From an uncultured Clostridiaceae bacterium (GTDB taxonomy: Bacteria > Bacillota > Clostridia > Lachnospirales > Lachnospiraceae): a DNA stretch of 7,213 nucleotides. Both the position numbers and the translations under genes were made by a program. Below the pieces are notes generated by a model, which worked only from the letters and a program-made list of their open reading frames with translations, was not told the DNA's origin and ran no database searches. Location: contig CAMWOF010000121.1 of the NCBI GenBank assembly GCA_947175805.1, positions 1 through 7,213 on the forward strand. The letters are read 5' to 3'. Shown here piece after piece: positions 1-6,064 of this stretch. Every line of letters begins with the position of its first letter. The stretch's first letter is position 1.

Positions 1-1656
1 GTCGGAATCCGGTCGGTAGAAGGCGGAGCGTCGGTCAGTTTAAATGAAGCGCAACAGGCGGCAGTAGATCGGATTGTGACAGACTTTGATGGGGGAAGAC
101 CCGGAATTTATCTGGTGCACGGCGTTACCGGCAGCGGTAAGACAGAGGTTTATATACAATCCATTTTGCATATGGCAGAGTTAGGGCGGCAGTCCATTGT
201 CCTGATTCCTGAGATAGCGCTGACATACCAGACGGTTAAGCGGTTCCGTAGGTACTTTGGCGACAGAGTGACGATTATGAACTCCAAAATGAGCAGAGGG
301 GAAAAATATGACCAATATGTCCGCATATTAAAGGGTGAAATTGATGTGGTTATCGGACCAAGATCTGCGCTTTTTGTGCCTTTTTCAAAGCTTGGGCTGA
401 TTGTGATAGATGAGGAGCACGAGAGTTCATATAAGAGTGAGACGCTGCCCGGATACCATGCCAGGGAGGTTGCCATAGAGCTTGCCGGGCGGCATGGCGC
501 CAGTGTGATTTTAGGCTCTGCTACCCCTTCGGTCATCAGCTACACCCGGGCAAAGTTAGGGGAGTATCAGCTTCTTACCCTGCCTAAGCGGGCGGTGGCA
601 AATGAGCTGCCCACTGTCTCTCTGGTGGATTTGCGCGACGAGATGCGGCAGGGAAACCGTCAGGTGTTCAGCAGGGAGTTAAAGCGTAAAATGCAGGCGG
701 CGCTTGACAGGCGGGAGCAGATTATGCTCTTTATGAACCGAAGGGGCTATGAGAGTTTCATCTCCTGCAGAAGCTGTGGGGAGACGATTAAATGTCCCCA
801 CTGTGACGTATCTTTGACACTACACGGAAAGCAGCAGCTTATGTGCCATTATTGTGGATATACCGGAATATATCAAGGTAAATGCCCAAGCTGCGGTTCT
901 GGTCTGATTTCCGGCTTTTCCATGGGAACAGAGAAGCTGGAGGAAGAGGTAAGGCGGATGTTCCCCGGTGTGCGGACGCTGCGTATGGATTTAGACACGG
1001 TGAAGCATAAGGACAGTCATGAAATGATTCTGGAGAAGTTTGAAATGGGGGATGCGGATGTGCTGATTGGCACGCAGATGATTGTCAAGGGACATGACTT
1101 TCCGCGGGTAACGCTGGTGGGGATTGTGCTGGCGGATATGTCACTTCATGATTCTGACTATCTTGCAAACGAAAAGACCTTTGATTTGCTGACCCAGGCG
1201 GCAGGCAGAGCGGGCAGAGGAGCGCTTTTAGGTGAGGTGGTGATTCAGACATATCAGCCGGAGCATTACAGCATTGTTGCTGCCATGCACCAGGATTATG
1301 AAATGTTTTATGAGCAGGAGATTGCTTACCGCAGGCTGTTAAAGTACCCCCCGGTGTACCATATGCTGGTAATTCTGGTTTCCTCAGCAGGGGAGCAGTT
1401 GGCAAATCAACTGGCAGCCGGGATTGTCTCTTATTTGAACAGGGAATTTGACGAAGACGGACTTTTGGTCATCGGTCCTTCAGAAGCGATGTTGTCAAAG
1501 CTCAGCGATATTTATCGAAGGGTTGTATATTGCAAGCATATCTCGTATAATAAGCTGATAGAGATAAAGGACTGTATGGAGAAAAGGCTGGGAGAAAAGG
1601 CACTGCCGCGGCAGACCTGGATACACTTTGATTTTAACCCTATGAAGATGCTATAA
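1..1656 (+). CDS. priA: Primosomal protein N' (replication restart helicase PriA), 5' end missing
   Basis: PriA is a 3'-to-5' superfamily 2 DNA helicase that recognises stalled forks and reloads the replication machinery. The frame is open from base 1, so 551 residues are present and the N-terminal DNA-binding part lies upstream; family members are usually 700-800 residues. Visible landmarks: the entry motif LNEAQQAAV (nt 40-66), Walker A GVTGSGKTE (121-147), the DEEHE box (409-423), GSATPS (514-531), eight cysteines in four CxxC pairs that form the PriA zinc-binding insert (about 766-894), GTQMIVKGHDFP, and the QAAGRAGR helicase motif VI (about 1195-1218). It stops with TAA at 1654-1656. No frameshift or missing motif is seen. 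A GTG at 76 is internal to the conserved domain and is not the start. Placement just before def is common in Firmicutes. Confidence 0.97.
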   Translation, partial: VGIRSVEGGASVSLNEAQQAAVDRIVTDFDGGRPGIYLVHGVTGSGKTEVYIQSILHMAELGRQSIVLIPEIALTYQTVKRFRRYFGDRVTIMNSKMSRGEKYDQYVRILKGEIDVVIGPRSALFVPFSKLGLIVIDEEHESSYKSETLPGYHAREVAIELAGRHGASVILGSATPSVISYTRAKLGEYQLLTLPKRAVANELPTVSLVDLRDEMRQGNRQVFSRELKRKMQAALDRREQIMLFMNRRGYESFISCRSCGETIKCPHCDVSLTLHGKQQLMCHYCGYTGIYQGKCPSCGSGLISGFSMGTEKLEEEVRRMFPGVRTLRMDLDTVKHKDSHEMILEKFEMGDADVLIGTQMIVKGHDFPRVTLVGIVLADMSLHDSDYLANEKTFDLLTQAAGRAGRGALLGEVVIQTYQPEHYSIVAAMHQDYEMFYEQEIAYRRLLKYPPVYHMLVILVSSAGEQLANQLAAGIVSYLNREFDEDGLLVIGPSEAMLSKLSDIYRRVVYCKHISYNKLIEIKDCMEKRLGEKALPRQTWIHFDFNPMKML

Positions 1657-1660
1657 TAAT

Positions 1661-1721
1661 CCCAGCATGCAGATGAACATTGACCATGCTTGCATGAGGC
1701 GATGTTCATCTATATGCTGGG
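1661..1721. repeat. Nested inverted repeat, element 1 of 3 between priA and def
   Basis: Two 20-base arms (1661-1680 and 1702-1721) pair at 18 positions plus one G-U, with a single C-A mismatch. The 21-base interior holds its own small hairpin, CATG-CTTG-CATG (1685-1696). It begins four bases after the priA stop codon. No T-run follows on the + strand, so it is not a standard intrinsic terminator, although it would fold strongly in the transcript. Function is not known. Confidence 0.8.
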
Positions 1722-1723
1722 TA

Positions 1724-1771
1724 AACAAACATGAGCCTGGAGGACGAAGTCCAAGAAGGCGAATGTTTGTT
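1724..1771. repeat. Nested inverted repeat, element 2 of 3
   Basis: Perfect 9-base arms AACAAACAT (1724-1732) and ATGTTTGTT (1763-1771) enclose two further nested pairings: GCCT (1735-1738) with AGGC (1757-1760), and GGAC (1742-1745) with GTCC (1749-1752) around a GAA loop. The result is one long interrupted hairpin. The architecture resembles elements 1 and 3, although the outer arms differ in sequence. Confidence 0.75.
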
Positions 1772-1823
1772 ATGATTACGAAAGCACGGAGTGCGGAGTA
1801 ATCATAATTATTATATTAAGATA
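1770..1823. repeat. Nested inverted repeat, element 3 of 3; related to the repeats after the tRNA gene
   Basis: Arms TTATGATTAC (1770-1779) and GTAATCATAA (1798-1807) are perfectly complementary over 10 bases. Inside is GCAC-GGA-GTGC (1784-1794). It shares two bases with the right arm of element 2. The right half, from AGTGCGGAG at 1790 through the AT-rich tail to about 1823, closely resembles the sequences at 2841-2872 and 2891-2922, so this is a copy of a dispersed repeat. Confidence 0.75.
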
Positions 1824-1858
1824 TAGCAAACATATTATATAGAGGAAGGAAGAATAAA

Positions 1859-2344
1859 ATGGCATTGAGACAGATACGCTACGAGGGCGATGATATTTTG
1901 CGCAAACCCTGCAAAGAAGTAAAAGAGATGACTGAGAGAACAGCGCAGCTCATTGAGGATATGTTTGAGACCATGTACGAGGCGAACGGCGTAGGGCTAG
2001 CGGCGCCCCAGGTGGGAATTTTAAAGAGAATTGTTGTCATTGATGTGGATGATGAGAACCCACTGGTGCTGGTAAATCCGGTGATTGAGAGTTCAGATGG
2101 GGAGCAGACCGGTGACGAGGGCTGCTTAAGCCTTCCGGGAAAAAGCGCTACGGTGACAAGGCCGAACCATGTCATCTGCCGTGCGATGAATGAAAATATG
2201 GAGGAGATTACTGTGGAGGGCACAGGGCTGCTGGCCAGGGCAATCTGCCATGAATTGGATCATTTAGAAGGCGTGCTGTATGTTGATAAGGCAGAGCCGG
2301 GGACGCTGCATAAGGTAGAGCCGCCGGAACCGGCAGAGGAGTAA
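1859..2344 (+). CDS. def: Peptide deformylase
   Basis: Removes the formyl group from the N-terminal methionine of nascent proteins in the cytoplasm, a metal-dependent hydrolysis. The 161-residue product has all three family motifs: GVGLAAPQ (residues 44-51, with the catalytic Gln51), EGCLS (87-91, metal ligand Cys89) and HELDH (131-135, ligands His131 and His135, catalytic Glu132). The length is normal, and the C-terminus ends in a short Glu/Pro-rich stretch. The ATG is preceded by a purine-rich ribosome site, GAGGAAGGA, at 1842-1850. It lies 202 bases after priA, with the intervening DNA filled by inverted repeats, so co-transcription with priA is uncertain. In many Firmicutes fmt follows directly; here it does not. 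Confidence 0.97.
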   Translation: MALRQIRYEGDDILRKPCKEVKEMTERTAQLIEDMFETMYEANGVGLAAPQVGILKRIVVIDVDDENPLVLVNPVIESSDGEQTGDEGCLSLPGKSATVTRPNHVICRAMNENMEEITVEGTGLLARAICHELDHLEGVLYVDKAEPGTLHKVEPPEPAEE

Positions 2345-2411
2345 AGGCGCAGGAAAATGCAGCCTGCAAAAATGAAACGGAAAGGATAGAGCTGCTTGAG
2401 GGCGGCTTCGG

Positions 2412-2612
2412 GTGATATGTATGGATGAATTAACGGATATTGACAAAATTATCTGTATGCTGGATGAAAAAACACAGTCCGGCGTAGGCAGGATTAAAGT
2501 GGAGATGGATGAGACGATGGAGGAAAGCGAAGTGAAGGAGCGGCACCACCATGGAAGGTGTGATGTGGGAAGCCCCTTTGCCACCGGCTGTATACCGAAC
2601 TTTGAAGATTAG
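2412..2612 (+). CDS. Small protein of unknown function (66 aa)
   Basis: I cannot assign a family. Translation from GTG 2412 gives 66 residues; ATG 2421 would give 63. The GTG is favoured by GAGGG at 2398-2402, nine bases upstream, whereas the same site is 18 bases from the ATG. An in-frame stop at 2397-2399 rules out a longer form. The N-terminal half is an acidic, probably helical stretch (LTDIDKIICMLDEK). The C-terminal half is compact and distinctive, with HHHGRCDVGSPF at residues 45-56 and a further Cys60, so three His and two Cys lie within 16 residues and could bind a metal. There is no signal peptide or membrane segment. It sits 67 bases after def and could be translated from the same message. 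The patterned sequence argues for a real gene, but a chance ORF is not excluded. Confidence 0.6.
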   Translation: MICMDELTDIDKIICMLDEKTQSGVGRIKVEMDETMEESEVKERHHHGRCDVGSPFATGCIPNFED

Positions 2613-2686
2613 ACAATGCAATTTCATTGCAAAATATTTAGGCCTTGGTGTTGCAAGACAGAACAGCAAATTTTGTTGAAAAAAGA

Positions 2687-2715
2687 TTGACAAAATATCA
2701 CGGGATTGATATACT
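2687..2715 (+). promoter_or_regulatory. Sigma-70/sigma-A type promoter for tRNA-Leu
   Basis: A perfect -35 box TTGACA (2687-2692) is followed after exactly 17 bases by TATACT (2710-2715), one mismatch from the -10 consensus. Transcription should begin near 2722, leaving a leader of about 23 bases before the mature tRNA. This is the strongest promoter match I found in the window. Confidence 0.85.
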
Positions 2716-2744
2716 ATCGGTTGTGAGTTTTAAAAAGCTCATTT

Positions 2745-2827
2745 GCAGGAATGGCGGAATGGCAGACGCAGCAGACTCAAAATCTGCCGTGGGCAACCAC
2801 GTGAGGGTTCAAGTCCCTTTTCCTGCA
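2745..2827 (+). tRNA. tRNA-Leu, anticodon CAA (reads UUG)
   Basis: The acceptor stem GCAGGAA (2745-2751) pairs fully with TTCCTGC (2820-2826), followed by discriminator A2827. The anticodon stem GCAGA/TCTGC (2771-2775, 2783-2787) encloses the loop CTCAAAA with anticodon CAA at 2778-2780. A long class II variable arm, CGTGG-GCAA-CCACG (2788-2801), and the T loop TTCAAGT (2808-2814) confirm a leucine tRNA. The 3' CCA is not encoded, so it must be added after processing. The gene stands alone with its own promoter, and a palindromic repeat begins within about eight bases of its 3' end. Confidence 0.97.
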
Positions 2828-2833
2828 TTATAT

Positions 2834-2872
2834 GGCGCGAAGTGCGGAGCAATCGTGATTATTATAATATAA
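2834..2872. repeat. Dispersed palindromic repeat, copy downstream of tRNA-Leu (left arm degenerate)
   Basis: GCGCGAAGTGCGGAGCAATC begins at 2835 and continues into an AT-rich tail. It matches the next copy, 50 bases downstream, at about 32 of 38 positions, and its AGTGCGGAG core and tail match the element at 1790-1823. A convincing left arm is lacking: only TTATATGGC precedes it, immediately after the tRNA 3' end. Its right half can instead pair imperfectly with the left arm of the following copy. Confidence 0.7.
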
Positions 2873-2875
2873 ATC

Positions 2876-2922
2876 ATTATGATTGCGCGAAGCGCAGAGC
2901 AATCATAATTTTTATAAGATAA
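2876..2922. repeat. Dispersed palindromic repeat, complete copy
   Basis: Perfect 11-base arms ATTATGATTGC (2876-2886) and GCAATCATAAT (2899-2909) surround a 12-base interior that can form a small GCG-AAG-CGC hairpin. The right arm runs into five T residues (2909-2913), so the + strand RNA has the look of a weak intrinsic terminator and could help end the tRNA transcript. Confidence 0.75.
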
Positions 2923-2941
2923 TATTTATAGTACAAAGAAG

Positions 2942-2969
2942 TGTCAGATATGCTTATCTGGCATTTTTT
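2942..2969 (+). terminator. Intrinsic (Rho-independent) terminator, probably for the tRNA-Leu transcript
   Basis: TGTCAGATA (2942-2950) pairs with TATCTGGCA (2955-2963) in a 9-base stem with one G-U pair and a TGCT loop, followed directly by six T residues (2964-2969). This is a classical terminator. It separates the tRNA and upstream genes from the rnf operon. Confidence 0.85.
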
Positions 2970-3009
2970 GCATTGTTAGGAAACTTCTCGTTTCCTATAA
3001 TGCAAAAAA
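2964..3009. repeat. Long inverted repeat sharing the terminator's T-run; possible terminator on the opposite strand
   Basis: The left arm (2964-2984, starting TTTTTTGCATT and ending TAGGAAAC) is complementary to the right arm (2990-3009, GTTTCCTA then AATGCAAAAAA) apart from a small mismatch/bulge near 2975-2976. The loop is TTCTC. Read on the - strand it is a stem followed by TTTTTT, a possible terminator for antisense transcription. On the + strand it uses the same T-run that the preceding hairpin needs for termination. Confidence 0.65.
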
Positions 3010-3075
3010 TATTTATGCGCACAGAAAGCAAAGGATGATGTATTTCATTTAAAACATATAAAGAAGTTGTAATTA

Positions 3076-3105
3076 TTGACGTTTTATATTAAAATAAAGT
3101 GTAGT
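3076..3105 (+). promoter_or_regulatory. Possible promoter of the rnf operon
   Basis: TTGACG (3076-3081) is one base from the -35 consensus. TGTAGT (3100-3105) follows after 18 bases and matches four of six -10 positions; TAGTAT at 3102-3107 is an alternative with longer spacing. The region is AT-rich and lies between the terminator and rnfC. A start near 3112 would give a leader of about 70 bases. That leader contains TGCCA (3135-3139) and TGGCA (3151-3155), a 5-base stem of unclear meaning. I see no recognisable Rex operator. Confidence 0.4.
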
Positions 3106-3182
3106 ATTTTGTGGGATTTTAACATAAATCTTAATGCCATGAGAGCCTTGTGGCAGATTACACTTGGAATTGAGGTAATGAT

Positions 3183-4505
3183 ATGGGATTGATGACATTT
3201 AAGGGAGGCCTGCACCCCTATGAGGGAAAGGAGATATCCATGGACAAGGAGATTAAAGACTATTTCTCCAAGTCCGATATGGTATATCCCCTGAACCAGC
3301 ATATAGGCGCACCGGCAAAGCCTCTTGTAAAAAAGGGTGACAGAGTTTTGCGCGGGCAGAAGATTGCTGAGGCGGGCGGTTTTGTTTCTGCCAATATTCA
3401 TGCATCAGCATCTGGCACGGTAAAGGCGATTGAGCCGCGGCGAACCAGTGGAGGAAATATGGCAATGTCCATTGTGCTCGAAAATGACGGTGCTTATGAA
3501 AGCATTGATTTTGATGAGAATATCAGACCGTTAGAGGAGCTCTACTGTGATGACGTCAGGGATATTATCCGCGAGGCAGGGATTGTCGGCATGGGTGGTG
3601 CGGGATTCCCCACAAATGTGAAGCTGACGCCGAAGGATGATGAGGCCATTGATTATGTGATTGTGAACGGGGCAGAATGTGAGCCGTACCTGACCTCAGA
3701 TTACAGACGAATGATAGAAGAACCGGAGAAGCTGATTATCGGGCTTAAAATAGTAGTGAATCTCTTCCCCAATGCCAAGGGCATTATTGCTATAGAGGAC
3801 AATAAGCCGAAGGCAATCAAAAAGCTCAGGGAGCTTACGAGGGACGAAGAAAAGATAACTGTAAATGCGATGAAGACCAAGTACCCCCAGGGAGGGGAGC
3901 GGCAGCTTATCTATGCCAATACAAAGCGACGTTTAAATTCCAAAATGCTTCCGGCGGATGTTGGATGCATTGTCAATAATGTGGACACCATGATTGCCAT
4001 ATACGAGGCGCTGATTGAAGGGAAACCGCTGATGGACCGCATTGTTACGGTGACCGGAGACGCCATAGCAAATCCGTGTAATTTCAGGGTTCCTCTGGGA
4101 ACCAACTGTCGGGAGCTTATAAAGGCGGCAGGCGGTTATATGCATGATGCGCCCGGCAAGATCATTGCAGGCGGCCCCATGATGGGGAAGGACATGATTT
4201 CTTTGGATGTACCATCCGTGAAAGGCTTGTCGGCGATTTTGTGTTTAGAGGAAAATGTGGTGGCGGAGATGGAGGAATCCAATTGTATCCGCTGCGGGAA
4301 ATGCGGGGGCGTATGCCCCAGCGGACTGATGCCCGCAAAGCTGGCAGTCTTAAGCGCCAGAGGGAATTTGGAAGCATTTGAGGTATGTGACGGCATGGAG
4401 TGTATCGAGTGCGGCTGCTGTTCTTATATCTGTCCCGCAAAGAGGCATCTGACCCAGTCGATTGCATCTGCGAGGAAGCAGGTATTGGCATCAAGAAAGA
4501 AGTAG
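3183..4505 (+). CDS. rnfC: Rnf complex subunit RnfC (ferredoxin:NAD+ oxidoreductase, cytoplasmic Fe-S/flavin subunit)
   Basis: RnfC is the peripheral subunit on the cytoplasmic face where electrons pass to NAD+. The 440-residue product starts with the family's typical TFKGGLHPYEGK (5-16). It has the glycine-rich GMGGAGFP nucleotide/flavin-binding loop (136-143), NGAECEPYLTSD (162-173), an SLBB-like region (roughly 260-320), and near the C-terminus two CxxCxxCxxxCP clusters, Cys368/371/374/378 and Cys407/410/413/417, each expected to hold a [4Fe-4S] centre. An additional Cys412 lies within the second cluster. No membrane segment is visible, as expected. The ATG has GAGGT at 3172-3176, six bases upstream. 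It is the first gene of the rnf operon, with 10 bases before rnfD. It lacks the long repetitive C-terminal extension of enterobacterial RnfC, as is usual in clostridia. Confidence 0.97.
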   Translation: MGLMTFKGGLHPYEGKEISMDKEIKDYFSKSDMVYPLNQHIGAPAKPLVKKGDRVLRGQKIAEAGGFVSANIHASASGTVKAIEPRRTSGGNMAMSIVLENDGAYESIDFDENIRPLEELYCDDVRDIIREAGIVGMGGAGFPTNVKLTPKDDEAIDYVIVNGAECEPYLTSDYRRMIEEPEKLIIGLKIVVNLFPNAKGIIAIEDNKPKAIKKLRELTRDEEKITVNAMKTKYPQGGERQLIYANTKRRLNSKMLPADVGCIVNNVDTMIAIYEALIEGKPLMDRIVTVTGDAIANPCNFRVPLGTNCRELIKAAGGYMHDAPGKIIAGGPMMGKDMISLDVPSVKGLSAILCLEENVVAEMEESNCIRCGKCGGVCPSGLMPAKLAVLSARGNLEAFEVCDGMECIECGCCSYICPAKRHLTQSIASARKQVLASRKK

Positions 4506-4515
4506 GAGGCGGAGT

Positions 4516-5460
4516 ATGAGTGAATTGAGAAAAATATCGGCATCCCCACATGTACGTTCGGAGTTAACTACCGGTGAAATCATGCTGGATGTGGTATTCG
4601 CACTGCTTCCTGCCAGTGTGGTGGGTGTATATAATTTTGGGTATAAGGCATTTTTGATGATTGTAGTCTGCATTGCATCCTGCGTGGCGTTTGAGTGGCT
4701 CTTTGAAAAATTTTTAAATCGCAAATCCACAGTGGGGGATTTCAGTGCAGTGGTAACCGGTCTTCTGCTGGCGCTGAACCTGTCGCCAGAGGTGCCTTAT
4801 TGGATGGCGATTTTGGGCTGTGCCTTTGCCATCATCGTAGTGAAGCAGTTGTTTGGCGGCATCGGGCAAAATTTCATGAATCCGGCGTTGGGGGCAAGAT
4901 GCTTTCTGCTTCTTTCCTTTACCGGTCAGATGACTACATTTTCCTATGATGCGGTTACCCAGGCCACGCCGCTGGCGGTTATCCGGGACGGCGGTACCGT
5001 GGATTTAATGAAAATGTTTTTGGGCAGTACAGCGGGTACAATTGGGGAGACCTCCACAGCCGCCATACTGCTGGGGTTAATTTATCTTTTGGTGCGGAAA
5101 ATTATTAGTCCGAGAATTCCGTTTTGCTACATAGGAACCTTTAGCTTGCTGATTTTTGTATATGCGCTGGCCTCCGGCATAGCTGACCCATTTTATTTTC
5201 TTGGGATGCAGCTTTGTGGCGGCGGTCTGATGCTGGGTGCGGTTTTTATGGCAACTGACTATGTCACCAGTCCGGTGACGCCGGATGGGAAGGTTGTATT
5301 TGGCGTTCTGCTCGGAATTCTGACTTTTTGTTTCAGAATGTTTGGCGCCTCCGCCGAGGGCGTTTCCTATGCAATTATTATCAGCAACCTTTTTGTACCG
5401 TTGATTGAGCGGTTTACTGTCCCAAAATCCTTCGGAAAGGGGGCGGAGCATCATGAATAA
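4516..5460 (+). CDS. rnfD: Rnf complex membrane subunit RnfD (covalent FMN)
   Basis: An integral membrane subunit homologous to NqrB, part of the Na+ or H+ translocating path of Rnf. The product has 314 residues with about ten hydrophobic segments (roughly 24-40, 43-64, 77-90, 96-113, 122-136, 182-196, 203-221, 226-246, 258-275, 282-298). The motif DAVTQAT (145-151) fits the Dxx(S/T)xAT flavinylation signal, making Thr151 the likely covalent FMN site placed by an ApbE-type flavin transferase. Other family marks are GGIGQNFMNPALGAR (114-128) and ATDYVTSPVTP (246-256). The start is ATG 4516 because AGGAGG (4504-4509) lies six bases before it. A longer in-frame start at 4462 lies inside rnfC and adds an Arg-rich, unfamily-like leader. 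It ends inside the start of rnfG. Confidence 0.96.
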   Translation: MSELRKISASPHVRSELTTGEIMLDVVFALLPASVVGVYNFGYKAFLMIVVCIASCVAFEWLFEKFLNRKSTVGDFSAVVTGLLLALNLSPEVPYWMAILGCAFAIIVVKQLFGGIGQNFMNPALGARCFLLLSFTGQMTTFSYDAVTQATPLAVIRDGGTVDLMKMFLGSTAGTIGETSTAAILLGLIYLLVRKIISPRIPFCYIGTFSLLIFVYALASGIADPFYFLGMQLCGGGLMLGAVFMATDYVTSPVTPDGKVVFGVLLGILTFCFRMFGASAEGVSYAIIISNLFVPLIERFTVPKSFGKGAEHHE

Positions 5461-6064
5461 AGCATTAATTAAAGATGCCCTGGTGCTGTTTTTTATCACT
5501 GCTATAGCAGGTATGCTGTTGGGTGCGGTCTACGATATTACGAAGGAGCCAATCGAAAACCAAAAGCAAAAGACGAAAGAGAAGGCATATGAGACTGTCT
5601 TTGCAGAGGCTGACAGCTTTGAGGCATTTGATTATGCAGATGCAGCTTCAACGCTGGAGGCTGCCGGCATTGCCCCGGTAAGTGTGACTATTGACGAGGT
5701 GATGGCTGCAAAGAAAGGCGGCGATACTGCCGGCTATGTGATGACAGTGACAAGCCATGAGGGCTACGGCGGTGATATTCAGATAGCAATAGGGATTCAG
5801 TCTGATGGCACTGTAAACGGCATTTCCTTTTTATCTATCAGTGAGACAGCCGGCCTTGGCATGAAAGCGAAAGAGCCAGCTTTTTATGAACAGTTTTCCG
5901 GGAAAAAGACAGAGGCGTTTGCGTATACAAAATCAGGCGCTTCCGCAGAAAATGAAATTGATGCCCTCACGGGTGCCACGATTACGACAAATGCGGTGAC
6001 AAATGCGGTAAACGGAGCGATTTGTTATTTTCGGAGCATAGAAGGAGGTGGCAGCAATGAATAA
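5453..6064 (+). CDS. rnfG: Rnf complex subunit RnfG (extracytoplasmic covalent FMN subunit)
   Basis: RnfG carries a covalently bound FMN on the outer face of the membrane and relays electrons within Rnf; it is homologous to NqrC. The 203-residue product has one N-terminal membrane anchor (about 9-28) followed by an FMN-binding domain. The motif DALTGAT (170-176), continuing ITTNAV, marks Thr176 as the FMN attachment site. ETAGLG (131-136) is the usual ETPGLG-type motif. ATG 5453 overlaps the rnfD stop by eight bases (ATGAATAA) and has AAGGGGG at 5437-5443, nine bases before it. The longer in-frame ORF from 5405 would run deep into rnfD and lacks such a site. The overlaps with rnfD and rnfE suggest translational coupling. 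Confidence 0.96.
   Translation: MNKALIKDALVLFFITAIAGMLLGAVYDITKEPIENQKQKTKEKAYETVFAEADSFEAFDYADAASTLEAAGIAPVSVTIDEVMAAKKGGDTAGYVMTVTSHEGYGGDIQIAIGIQSDGTVNGISFLSISETAGLGMKAKEPAFYEQFSGKKTEAFAYTKSGASAENEIDALTGATITTNAVTNAVNGAICYFRSIEGGGSNE

Noticed and set aside
76..1656. priA starting at the GTG at position 76
   Set aside because: The reading frame is open to base 1 and already encodes the conserved LNEAQQAAV stretch before this GTG, so the gene begins upstream of the window.
2349..2367. GCAGG/CCTGC hairpin just after def as a terminator
   Set aside because: It is only five pairs with a 9-base loop and is followed by A residues, not T residues.
2617..2631. TGCAAT-TTC-ATTGCA hairpin after the small ORF as a terminator
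   Set aside because: The stem is short and AT-rich, and AAATATTT follows rather than a T-run.
2645..2872. A 75-residue ORF on the + strand containing GGMADAADSKSAVGN
   Set aside because: It is translation of the tRNA-Leu gene and its promoter; this peptide is a familiar artefact of leucine tRNA genes.
2834..2922. CRISPR array made of the repeats after the tRNA gene
   Set aside because: There are only two adjacent copies with a gap of a few bases, they differ from each other, and they are palindromic intergenic elements without spacers or cas genes.
3117..3136. Rex operator upstream of rnfC
   Set aside because: Two TTAA blocks are present but spaced by eight bases and not arranged as the TTGTTAA-N4-TTAACAA palindrome.
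3084..3465. ORFs on the - strand across the start of rnfC (and similar ones within priA, def, rnfD and rnfE)
   Set aside because: They are antisense shadows of well-supported genes, with no recognisable domains.
4462..4515. A longer RnfD start inside rnfC
   Set aside because: It adds an Arg-rich leader with no family match; ATG 4516 has a strong AGGAGG six bases upstream.
5405..5452. A longer RnfG start inside rnfD
   Set aside because: It would place a polar leader before the membrane anchor; ATG 5453 has a purine-rich ribosome site and the same overlap pattern as rnfE.
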